10,813 nucleotides of DNA from an uncultured Campylobacter sp. (GTDB lineage: Bacteria > Campylobacterota > Campylobacteria > Campylobacterales > Campylobacteraceae): NCBI RefSeq assembly GCF_937997595.1, contig NZ_CALKTS010000296.1, forward strand, positions 1-10,813. Reading direction: 5' to 3'. Below, piece by piece: positions 1-7,065 of this stretch. The notes beneath the pieces were generated by a model. That model searched no databases. It was given only the letters and a program-made list of their open reading frames with translations, and had not been told where the DNA came from. Position numbers and translations under genes: made by a program. Positions within the stretch are counted from its first letter, which is position 1, and each line of letters opens with the position of its first letter.

Positions 1-52
1 TTACTGCAGCTAAAGAGCTAAGAAGCGCCACTTTTGCAACTAAATTTCTCAT
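1..52 (-). CDS. Start of an exported protein (partial, signal peptide only)
   Basis: The reading frame begins at the ATG at 52-50 and runs off the left edge. It reads MRNLVAKVALLSSLAAV, a classic Sec signal peptide start with a basic n-region and a hydrophobic alanine/leucine core. An AAGGAG ribosome binding site at 63-58 sits 5 nt upstream, which makes the start convincing. Only 17 residues are visible, so the mature protein and its function cannot be named. It lies downstream of pglB on the same strand, about 160 bp after the pglB stop, and could be co-transcribed with it or driven by its own promoter. Confidence 0.7.
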   Translation of the reverse strand, partial: MRNLVAKVALLSSLAAV

Positions 53-92
53 ATCTACTCCTTTTGGTGAAATTTCAACCTCTATGTTAGCG

Positions 93-185
93 TTAGCTTA
101 TAAAACGTGGTCTAAATTTAAAGTAAATATAACACCCGACAAATAGGAGGATATTCAACACAACAAGAAATACTAGGCCTTGCAA
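93..185 (-). CDS. Possible 30-residue single-helix membrane micropeptide
   Basis: In the gap between pglB and the exported protein, a TTG codon at 185-183 preceded by AAGAGG (198-193, 7 nt spacing) opens a 30-codon frame ending in TAA at 95-93. The peptide has a hydrophobic stretch from about residue 2 to 20 (GLVFLVVLNILLFVGCYIYF) followed by a basic tail KFRPRFIS, the pattern of a single-pass membrane protein with its positive end in the cytoplasm. The spacing to the pglB stop (28 nt) and to the next start (40 nt) would suit an operon. No family is recognised. AT-rich spacer can encode such a stretch by chance, so this is a candidate only. Confidence 0.3.
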   Translation of the reverse strand: MQGLVFLVVLNILLFVGCYIYFKFRPRFIS

Positions 186-213
186 TTCTATACCTCTTAT
201 TATATATCTAAGC

Positions 214-2373
214 TTACTTTAGCAATCTATAGATCCTCGCAGAATCGGTTAAAGAAACCGGCTCGAATAGCTCTTTGTCGTAATTTTCCAGTACAAAAAG
301 CTGAATAAACGTCGAGTTAAAGACCCTTTTATCCAAAACTAAAATCCTTTGATAGTCTGGCAAAAATATAACGAACAAATCGGAGCTTTCATCTACCTGC
401 TTTGATAATTTAACGAGTTTGCCGTCTACTTCGCCTACATGATAGTAGGAGTTAATACTCATTTTTTCATCGTCATGAATCAGATATTCCGGATCAGCGC
501 TAGGTAATGTGCATTCACTGCCCACTATTATGCTCACTCCGTCTTCACCCATCCTAATGTCATATCCTACATAAGCTAATGGTGTATAAAACTCCTCGCC
601 CGTAGTTATATCTATAGCGGAAAATTTTAAAATATTTGGAAGCATATCCAACATACGCGGTACGAAGTAATAATACACCTCTCTGGTTTTTTGAGGGAGT
701 TTAAAATTTTTATCTTCCAGCGATTTTAAAAATTTATTGATATCGGGCTCATTATAATCCTTTTGCATTTGAAGCAAGCTCGAGCTAAAATTTTCATTCA
801 TACGCCTTTCGATATATTCGACATTTAGCCTCGCCATATTAGCCGAGCTTATCTGATCTTTATTAAAAGAAAACGCCGTTAAAAATGCGTAATCTCCAAA
901 CTGCCTGCCTCCAGGATCTGCCACCACTTTTACGTCGGCATAATATCTGATCAAATACCCGTAGTCCCACCACGAGACCACATAATCCTCTCTGTCTACT
1001 TTATTTTTCAGCTCGGCAAGCGGGGCCACGGCGCCCCTCATAAGCACGGGCGCGACACGAAATTTATAAATATAATCTAGACTTGGTAGCAGCGCCAAGC
1101 AAGTCAGCACAATTAGCATAGAATTTCTAAGCCAAACTCGTATCTCAAAATAATTTAAAGTAAAATATAGAAAATAAGCAAAGCCAAAAGCAATTATCGG
1201 CGTGATATACATCGTAAATCTAACTCCGCCGAAAAATGCCAAAAATCCAAGTAATAGCATCGGCAAAGCCAAAATAAACGAGCGAAATTTAATAAACATA
1301 AAAATTAAGCCGGCCATAGCGCATATAAATATAAAAATATTTCCGCTAGAATAGCCCATAAATTTCATAAAATCCGTATTGGCTACTTCGTTGATTGTGC
1401 TTCCGACCCCATAGAAATAAAAAGCACCCGATACTTTACCTACGCTCTTGCCGACGTATGCTCTCATTTTACTCAAGATAGGATCAAGCCCACCGAAATA
1501 TATAAACAAAGCAACTACCAAAACACCCAATATCCAAAGAATTTTCTTGTTTTGAGAGCTTGGAATTTTAATCATTAAAAAATATAACGACGCGATAAGC
1601 ACGATTCTAAGCAATAAAATATAATTTACTATTATCGTATAGTCGCCATAGTATGTTTTAAAATTTATCACCGCTACCGCCATAAGAATCGTAGCTTTGT
1701 AATTTATCTCATTTCGTCTATCAAATATCAAAGTGTAAAATAAAAACATGCCCATTATGGCTAAATTTAACGAATACGAGCTTGGATACCACCAGCTATA
1801 AAGCGCCATAAAGACCGCGGGCAAGATTAAATTTAGTTGCGAGCCGTTTTGAGTGAGTCTGATTAGAGCCCAGATTGTCAGCATGGGCAGGACGATATTT
1901 AACATATCGCTATCGAAATAACCGCCTAACGTCCTCATATAATATCCCGGTAATATGGTGGCAAGTAGTGCCGCGATGATGCCGGCGCTCAGGATCCTAT
2001 ACTCTCTTGCTATCAAAATAATCGGCACGGCCACTAGCGGCGCTAAAAACACGCTCATATAAATCGTAATGCTATTTAGGCTGACTGGTAAAATTTTACT
2101 AAGCAAAAATGCCAGAGTTGGGATCGACGCGCCGTACGGGCTAAGATCGCCCTGCTGGTGAAAGCCCGCTATCATATCACGCGCACCCTCGGCATTCGCA
2201 AAAGCGTCGTTTGTGGTCATAATGAGCTCGCCGTCAAAAGAAAACTGCTCAATCCCGCTAGCCCAATATATCCAAAAAAACCTACACGCCACGCCGAATA
2301 TATAAACCAGCGTCATGATCAAAAAAATATCCATGCGTGAGTATTCGCCGTTTGTAATTCTAAATTTTTGCAT
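214..2373 (-). CDS. pglB: Undecaprenyl-diphosphooligosaccharide--protein glycosyltransferase (bacterial oligosaccharyltransferase PglB)
   Basis: PglB transfers a lipid-linked oligosaccharide from undecaprenyl diphosphate to asparagine in periplasmic protein sequons. The 719-residue product is close to the roughly 713 residues of C. jejuni PglB. The N-terminal part is hydrophobic with many membrane helices, and a soluble periplasmic domain follows from about residue 440. Catalytic and binding motifs are present: D56 in NDAFANAEGARD, the DxD pair D154/D156 in GGYFDSDM, E329 in STINEV, R385 in GGVRFTMY, and WWDYG at 468-472. The later MxxI-type motif appears as M574-x-x-M577. The ATG at 2373 has AAGGA at 2383-2379 with 5 nt spacing, and an extended -10 lies about 120 bp upstream. 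The position matching C. jejuni Arg328, which selects the acidic -2 residue, appears to be Y341. No other pgl genes are visible, so it stands apart from a glycan cluster. It could be a second, divergent PglB copy as known from some Campylobacter species. Confidence 0.96.
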   Translation of the reverse strand: MQKFRITNGEYSRMDIFLIMTLVYIFGVACRFFWIYWASGIEQFSFDGELIMTTNDAFANAEGARDMIAGFHQQGDLSPYGASIPTLAFLLSKILPVSLNSITIYMSVFLAPLVAVPIILIAREYRILSAGIIAALLATILPGYYMRTLGGYFDSDMLNIVLPMLTIWALIRLTQNGSQLNLILPAVFMALYSWWYPSSYSLNLAIMGMFLFYTLIFDRRNEINYKATILMAVAVINFKTYYGDYTIIVNYILLLRIVLIASLYFLMIKIPSSQNKKILWILGVLVVALFIYFGGLDPILSKMRAYVGKSVGKVSGAFYFYGVGSTINEVANTDFMKFMGYSSGNIFIFICAMAGLIFMFIKFRSFILALPMLLLGFLAFFGGVRFTMYITPIIAFGFAYFLYFTLNYFEIRVWLRNSMLIVLTCLALLPSLDYIYKFRVAPVLMRGAVAPLAELKNKVDREDYVVSWWDYGYLIRYYADVKVVADPGGRQFGDYAFLTAFSFNKDQISSANMARLNVEYIERRMNENFSSSLLQMQKDYNEPDINKFLKSLEDKNFKLPQKTREVYYYFVPRMLDMLPNILKFSAIDITTGEEFYTPLAYVGYDIRMGEDGVSIIVGSECTLPSADPEYLIHDDEKMSINSYYHVGEVDGKLVKLSKQVDESSDLFVIFLPDYQRILVLDKRVFNSTFIQLFVLENYDKELFEPVSLTDSARIYRLLK

Positions 2374-2493
2374 CTTTTTCCTTGATTTACCATTTGAAGT
2401 ACCGAGCGGCAGGGTTAAAATTTGCCTCTACAAATTTTACTCGCTTTATCACGCCCGCGTTACGTCTTTAACGGCATTGTTTAATTTGCGTTT

Positions 2494-2502
2494 ATTATAG
2501 CA
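2494..2502 (-). promoter_or_regulatory. Extended -10 promoter element for pglB
   Basis: The minus strand reads TGCTATAAT (2502-2494), a perfect TATAAT with the TGn extension and no clear -35, as expected of epsilonproteobacterial sigma-70 promoters. Transcription toward pglB would give a leader of roughly 110-115 nt before the ATG at 2373. Confidence 0.65.
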
Positions 2503-2632
2503 GAATTTATCGATATTAAAGCGAAATTTTAAAAACAACCCAAGTCAAGCCGTTTAGAATTTAAATTTGTGATATGCAATTTTGGCGACCATCAAAAAAT
2601 ACGATACGTAAAGATAGAGATTAAGATGTAAA

Positions 2633-2800
2633 CTAAATATCCAATATAAGGCAGATACAAAACAACACTAAGCCAATAAACATGCGTATATCTAGCATAT
2701 TATAAATTCCATCTTCTGGGTGCGGAATGAACAAATATAGGACAATAAACATAACGAACGCTTTTAAAAAAATATATAACAATGTTTTATTCATAGGCAT
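2633..2800 (-). CDS. Possible small two-helix membrane protein (55 aa)
   Basis: A short frame in the 530-bp gap upstream of pglB encodes 55 residues from the ATG at 2800, or 53 from the second ATG at 2794, ending at TAG 2635-2633. The product has two hydrophobic segments, about residues 7-25 (LLYIFLKAFVMFIVLYLFI) and 41-54 (FIGLVLFCICLILD), joined by a polar loop containing PHPEDGIYNMLD. This alternation of hydrophobic and polar blocks is more ordered than expected from AT-rich spacer. There is no good ribosome binding site before either ATG, which is the main argument against it. No family is recognised. If translated, it would be an inner membrane protein of unknown role. Confidence 0.42.
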   Translation of the reverse strand: MPMNKTLLYIFLKAFVMFIVLYLFIPHPEDGIYNMLDIRMFIGLVLFCICLILDI

Positions 2801-2840
2801 ATATTTAGCGATCTATGCTATGGCTAAATAGCAGAAGCAA

Positions 2841-2872
2841 CCGCTCGTTGCAAGAAACTTGCGCCGAGCCGG
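2841..2872. terminator. GC-rich hairpin downstream of the small exported-protein gene
   Basis: CCGCTCG at 2841-2847 pairs with CGAG-C-CGG at 2865-2872 (one bulged C). Inside it, GCAAG at 2850-2854 pairs with CTTGC at 2858-2862 around an AAA loop, with a 2x2 internal loop between the stems. On the plus strand a TTTTT run follows at 2877-2881. It lies about 30 bp beyond the stop of the minus-strand gene at 2904, where a terminator is expected, although the T-run is on the plus-strand side. An alternative hairpin GCAAC/GTTGC (2837-2841 with 2847-2851) overlaps it. Confidence 0.45.
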
Positions 2873-2903
2873 TGGATTTTTGTGGTTTAGACGAAATTCT
2901 CGC

Positions 2904-3278
2904 CTAATACGCGTCGCACATAAATTTACAGACGGTTTTCGTGCGCAGATTGAGCATGATCGAGCTTAGGCATCTGCCGTCCTTGTTGCCGCTTAGCAGG
3001 CGCACGGCGTCGCCCTCTTTCCACTGCGTGCTGTCGCCCTCGATCGTCCTGTAATGCGCGCCGTTAATAACAAGCGACTCGCCGCCCTTTAGCGTTTTAT
3101 CGATCTTTAGATCGCTTGCGATCTGGCTTAGATCGCCTTTTAGGGCATTTGCGATTAGTTTTTCTTCGGCCTGCACATGCGTCTTCATCGAGCTTTTAGC
3201 AAAGTCCGGCACCTGCACAGTTTCGGTCTGAGCCGAAGCAAACACGGCGAGCACGCAAGCAGCGTAAATTAGTTTCAT
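2904..3278 (-). CDS. Small exported protein of unknown function with three cysteines in the mature form
   Basis: The 124-residue product starts with a short Sec signal peptide, MKLIYAACVLAVFASA, with a likely signal peptidase I cleavage after ASA at residue 16. The mature chain of about 108 residues is hydrophilic. Residues 36-62 look helical and charged, a likely beta-rich stretch follows (about 65-98), and the C-terminus carries C103, C117 and C121 (TVCKFMCDAY). The three cysteines suggest disulfide bonding or metal binding in the periplasm, which is inference. The start at 3278 is supported by AGGAG at 3288-3284 with 5 nt spacing, and an extended TGCTATAAT box lies about 30 bp upstream. 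A hairpin follows the gene, so it is probably a single-gene transcript. I do not recognise the family. Confidence 0.82.
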   Translation of the reverse strand: MKLIYAACVLAVFASAQTETVQVPDFAKSSMKTHVQAEEKLIANALKGDLSQIASDLKIDKTLKGGESLVINGAHYRTIEGDSTQWKEGDAVRLLSGNKDGRCLSSIMLNLRTKTVCKFMCDAY

Positions 3279-3310
3279 ATTTTCTCCTCGGTTTTTTCAA
3301 AATTTAGGCG

Positions 3311-3319
3311 ATTATAGCA
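3311..3319 (-). promoter_or_regulatory. Extended -10 promoter element for the small exported-protein gene
   Basis: The minus strand reads TGCTATAAT (3319-3311), identical to the pglB promoter element. It lies 32 bp upstream of the ATG at 3278, giving a leader of about 25 nt that contains the AGGAG site. Confidence 0.7.
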
Positions 3320-3446
3320 AAGTTTACTTAAAAATTTCGGTCTAAATTTAGCTAGAGTTTAAATTTAAGAAACCGCCCGTCTGTTTAAAACAGAGCCGAA
3401 CGCGACGGCAAATTATAAAATTTCGCCGCAATTTAAAATTTACTTA

Positions 3447-4603
3447 TTAAAATACGCCGCCAGCGCGCTTAACCAAACAAAGGGCTATTATCCAAGACAT
3501 CACTCGCGGCGTACCCGCAGAAAACGCCGCAAGCATCGCAGAGGAGAGGATGCCGCTGCCGTATTGCAGCGAGCCGATGAGCGCAGCGGCCGAACCCTTC
3601 ATCTCCTGCGGCACGCTATCAAGAGCGGCGGCATTGGAGCAAGAAGCGATAATGCCGTTCATGCTAAAAACGAAAAACATCGGGATTATCACGCCAAGAA
3701 CGCCGCCCGTTTTGAAAAACGCAAACGCAAACAGCACGCTGGCAGCAAGCGCGGCAACGAGCGTGGAGACTATGAGTAGGCGGTTTAGCGCATAGCGCTT
3801 TACCAGCTTTTTGTTTACGAAACTTAGCGCCATGACGCCCACGATGTTTAGGCCGAATAAAAATCCGTAGTATTTGCTAGGAATGCCGAAATAATCGATA
3901 TATACAAACGACGAGCCAGTGATAAAGGCATAGGCGGCTACGTAGAAAAATGTCACGCTAAGAGTGTATCGCATAAATTTGGCGTCTTGCAATAATCTTA
4001 GATAGTTTCTAAAAGATGATACGATGGGCTTTGTGGAGCGCTTTTGCAGCGGCAAGGTCTCCGGTAGAGAAAAAATCATTGCAAACATAATCGCGCTAGC
4101 TAGCGCCATCAGCCAAAATATCCCGTGCCAAGAGCCGAACTCCAGTATCGCGCCGCCCAATAACGGACCCACTATCGGCGCTATCGCCATGATGATAACT
4201 AGCGTAGAGAGCATCTGTGCGGCCTGCGAGCTACCGAAAAGATCGCTAATCATCGCCCTGCTTAGCATCGGTCCTACGCACGCACCCACGGCCTGAAACA
4301 CGCGCCAGAACACTACGCTAGTCATAGTGTCCGACATCGCGCATCCTACTGATCCGATCGCAAAGAGCGCCATACCGATAAAAAGCGGGATTTTACGCCC
4401 GATCCTATCGCTGATAGGCCCCATACGAGCTGTGCGATAGCAAAGCCGATCAAAAAGCCCGTTATCGTGAGCTCCGCATCGCCATGCAACTGTCGCTCCA
4501 TCGTAGGCATAGCGGGCAGATATACGTCCGTAGATAGCGATGTACATGCCATGAGCGCGCTTAGTACGACTAAAAAAGATAGTGAAGTTCTTGAAGAGTT
4601 CAA
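3447..4603 (-). pseudogene. Bcr/CflA-family MFS drug efflux transporter, frameshifted
   Basis: Two minus-strand frames together make one drug:H+ antiporter of the Bcr/CflA group (bicyclomycin/chloramphenicol-type efflux, 12 membrane helices). The N-terminal part starts at TTG 4603 with AAGGA at 4613-4609 and carries the family signature STDVYLPAMP at about residues 24-33. It reads correctly to FLIGFAIAQLVWG (residue 62). The conserved loop 2-3 motif GPISDRIGRK then continues in another frame, which runs to the stop at 3447 with the remaining helices. One base is missing in the GGGGCC stretch at 4422-4417; restoring it gives about 385 residues, the usual family length. As written, the product would be a truncated 85-residue peptide. 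This may be a genuine inactivating deletion, a reversible variant or a sequence error. The 323 residues after the break are free of further stops, which suggests the change is recent or an artefact. Confidence 0.88.
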
Positions 4604-4691
4604 ATTTTTCCTTTTGTTGTTATTTGAGTGGGCGCGGGGTTTGCGCGACTAGATTTAAATTTGCCCAAATTTACCGTGTGAATTTTGTGTG

Positions 4692-4697
4692 ATTATA
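4692..4697 (-). promoter_or_regulatory. -10 box for the MFS transporter gene
   Basis: The minus strand reads AGCTATAATCACAC, with a perfect TATAAT at 4697-4692. It lies about 90 bp upstream of the TTG start at 4603 and resembles the TGCTATAAT boxes of pglB and the small exported-protein gene, but has A in place of the T of TGn. Confidence 0.6.
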
Positions 4698-5019
4698 GCT
4701 AAAATTTAAATGCCTTTCAGTACAGAAGCTTGGAGTAAATTTAATGTAAAATTTTTGGCATAAATTTAATACAAGCGGGGTAAAAATTCTACTTAGTTTT
4801 GCTTGGGTTTTTTCAAGAAACCTTCATCAAGGTAAACTAAATTTTGCGACAAATTATGTAACCGAACAAATTTAAATACAAGATTATAAGGTATAGTATT
4901 TTTCGCTTAAGCAATACTTCCTCATTTTTTCATAAAAAATTTCTCATTTTTAACCTTACTTTGTAAACACAAAGCAACAAGGCAATATTGCTAAATTTTC
5001 TTACAAAATTTGAGTTTTT

Positions 5020-5042
5020 AAATATTTTTTAAAAAAATATTT
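5020..5042. repeat. Perfect 11-bp AT palindrome in the operon promoter
   Basis: AAATATTTTTT (5020-5030) and AAAAAATATTT (5032-5042) are exact inverted copies around a single central A. The palindrome occupies the -35 to spacer region immediately upstream of the -10 of the ATPase-nuclease gene. It may be a repressor operator, an UP-like or curved promoter element, or simply part of the A/T-tract architecture common upstream of Campylobacter -10 boxes. Confidence 0.6.
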
Positions 5043-5051
5043 TGATAGAAT
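5043..5051 (+). promoter_or_regulatory. Extended -10 promoter element for the ATPase-nuclease/methyltransferase operon
   Basis: TGATAGAAT matches the extended -10 pattern TGnTATAAT with one mismatch and follows a T/A-tract-rich stretch. Transcription would start near 5058, leaving a leader of under 20 nt that contains the AAGGA site at 5066-5070. Confidence 0.6.
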
Positions 5052-5076
5052 AGGGCAGAAAACATAAGGATTGTAC

Positions 5077-7053
5077 ATGAAAGTAAATATAGCTCAGGCC
5101 ATTAAGAGAATCAAGAAAAGTCCAGATTTTTTCAGACCGCTTTACGAAAGCATTATAAACTCAATACAGGCTGACGCCGATATTATAAAAATAAAATTTC
5201 AGCTAGAAGAGCATGGCGGCGAAGGATCCATTTATAATATAGTCAGCTATAGTATCGAAGATAATGGGCATGGGTTCACCGACGAAGATGCGGACGCCTT
5301 TTTAACATTGTATACTGAAAGAAATGCTGACAAGGGAGCTCTTGGTAGCGGAAGAATATTATGTTTAAAAGTATTTGACGATATATTCATAACAAGTCAA
5401 ACTAAAAACAACGGGCAAGAACTCGGGAAAGAAACAAAAATAAATTTTAACGTTAATTTTAATTATAATTCAATAGATGAACTTGCTAGAGAAGAAAAAA
5501 GTAGCGATAAAAGTTATACTATAACAGAGTACAAAAATTTAAAACAGGCTTATCAAAACAAAGAATTTAACTTAGACCAAATAAAAGAAAATATTTTTAC
5601 AGAACTGCTTCCGTTATTTATAGAGTACAGCACGAATGATAAAAATTTGACTATTTTTATAGATGATCAGGAGTGGATAAACAAAAAGCTCATAAGCAAC
5701 AAGATGCTATCCTATAATTTTAAAGAAAAAGTATTTAGCGTTTCTTCTAACGATAGTAGTATAACAAAGGTTTTTAAGCTTTATTACAGAATAGAAAATG
5801 ATGATGCAAGAAAAAATATGCAATTTTATGCAGCTGCCTATAGAAAAATTAAAGATTTCCCGAATGATACTAAAGTTAGTGATGATTTACCAGGCAGACC
5901 TTCTATTATTTTTTGTTTGACTTCTGATTATTTTAAGGAAATAGTTGACGACTCTAGAGAAGATTTTATAGTTTTTTTTAATCAAAATAACCCAACAGAA
6001 GAAGCGCCTATTACTATGCCGTCTATAAATTTGAAATTACGAGAGACAATTAGAGCTATAATTGTAGATAAATTTCCTAATATAATGGATGATTTTAATT
6101 TAAAAAAAGAAGAAGTTATTAATCAAAATCCTTATTTAGCTAGGTATGTAAAAGATATGGATGATTTTACTAAAAGTATAGATGATATAAAAAAGGATGC
6201 TGAAAAATTATTTGAAAATTCATCCAAAAAAGTTAAAGAGGAAGTCAAAAAATTTTCTGAAAATATTTTAAAAACAAGAAATTTTCAAAAAGATAAATAT
6301 ATAGAAATAACAAAAGATTTTACAGAAACTGGGCAAGAGCAACTGGCACACTACTTTGCCTATCGTCAGGTGATCATAGAGATGCTTAAGAATATTTATC
6401 AAACAAACACAAGCAAAGATTCGGAGAAACTTTTTTCCGAGGGCGACATACATGATCTAATAATGCCTAGGAAAACAAGTAATCACAATAATATGGAAAA
6501 TGTTGCACAAAATAATTTTTGGTTATTCGATGACAAATTTATGACTTTTAACTTTGCCGCAAGCGACAATACTATGGAAAAAATTAGAGAAGAATTGGCT
6601 ATGGATTTAGGAGAAGTACCACAAGGATATGAACTAGATAGACCAGATTTGCTTATTTTATATTCAGACGATGAAACATCAATTAGCTCAAAAGATGTGG
6701 TAATTATAGAATTAAAAAGGATAGGCTTAAATGAATATGATAGGAGCAAGGCCTTGGATCAATTGGCAACATATGCTGATGTTTTTAGAAGAATTATGGT
6801 TAATCAAATAAAAGACGTTTTTGTATATTCGTTTTTTGAATTTGATACAAAATTTGAAAATTTACTACGAAGAAGAGGCTACCAACCTAATATATTAAGC
6901 GGCGGGGAACATAGATTACATTATTACTATTCATATATCCCCTCAGTCCAAGCCTATATAAACGTATTATCTTTTGACAGTGTCGTTTTTACAGCAGATA
7001 AGAGGAATAGACTCTTCCTAGACATATTAACTGGAAATATAAGAAATTCGTAA
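5077..7053 (+). CDS. GHKL-family ATPase fused to a C-terminal PD-(D/E)XK nuclease, putative defence effector
   Basis: The ATG at 5077 is preferred over the in-frame TTG at 5071 because AAGGA (5066-5070) is 6 nt before it. The product is 658 residues. The N-terminus has the GHKL (Hsp90/MutL/MORC-type) ATP fold: an N-box with E24 and N28 in YESIINSIQADAD, a G1 box EDNGHGF (61-67), and a glycine-rich GALGSGR lid (87-93). Residues about 120-340 form a middle region without a recognised motif, and 355-410 is lysine/glutamate-rich and probably coiled-coil. The C-terminus has nuclease motifs: D524 in RPDLLIL, E545-x-K547 in VVIIELKR, then Q562-x-x-x-Y566 in DQLATYADV, as in PD-(D/E)XK enzymes of the RecB/Mrr type. 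The expected activity is ATP-controlled DNA cleavage, which is inference. It is strongly AT-rich compared with its flanks and has a methyltransferase gene 12 bp downstream, which suggests restriction-modification. I cannot place it in a named system. Confidence 0.88.
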   Translation: MKVNIAQAIKRIKKSPDFFRPLYESIINSIQADADIIKIKFQLEEHGGEGSIYNIVSYSIEDNGHGFTDEDADAFLTLYTERNADKGALGSGRILCLKVFDDIFITSQTKNNGQELGKETKINFNVNFNYNSIDELAREEKSSDKSYTITEYKNLKQAYQNKEFNLDQIKENIFTELLPLFIEYSTNDKNLTIFIDDQEWINKKLISNKMLSYNFKEKVFSVSSNDSSITKVFKLYYRIENDDARKNMQFYAAAYRKIKDFPNDTKVSDDLPGRPSIIFCLTSDYFKEIVDDSREDFIVFFNQNNPTEEAPITMPSINLKLRETIRAIIVDKFPNIMDDFNLKKEEVINQNPYLARYVKDMDDFTKSIDDIKKDAEKLFENSSKKVKEEVKKFSENILKTRNFQKDKYIEITKDFTETGQEQLAHYFAYRQVIIEMLKNIYQTNTSKDSEKLFSEGDIHDLIMPRKTSNHNNMENVAQNNFWLFDDKFMTFNFAASDNTMEKIREELAMDLGEVPQGYELDRPDLLILYSDDETSISSKDVVIIELKRIGLNEYDRSKALDQLATYADVFRRIMVNQIKDVFVYSFFEFDTKFENLLRRRGYQPNILSGGEHRLHYYYSYIPSVQAYINVLSFDSVVFTADKRNRLFLDILTGNIRNS

Positions 7054-7065
7054 AAAGGTTGTTTA

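Larger units (their letters stand above)
4604..5076. other. AT-rich divergent intergenic region between the MFS gene and the ATPase-nuclease operon
   Basis: I see no gene here on either strand; ATG-initiated frames are at most about 15 codons. The stretch holds the MFS -10 at 4697-4692 and the operon promoter at 5043-5051. A second pair of -10-like sites lies back to back in the middle: TATAAT on the minus strand at 4888-4883 and TATAGT on the plus strand at 4892-4897. Several small dyads are present: ACCTT/AAGGT around 4820-4833, AGTATT/AATACT around 4895-4918 enclosing GCTTAAGC and followed by TTTTTT at 4925-4930, and CTTTGT/ACAAAG at 4959-4974. Confidence 0.6.

Noticed and set aside
3550..3795. 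Plus-strand frames opposite the MFS gene (also 3564-3779, 4024-4296 and 4467-4652)
   Set aside because: All are antisense to the transporter helices and lack ribosome binding sites.
5071..5076. TTG at 5071 as start of the ATPase-nuclease
   Set aside because: AAGGA ends at 5070, immediately next to this TTG, with no spacing; the ATG at 5077 has the normal 6 nt.
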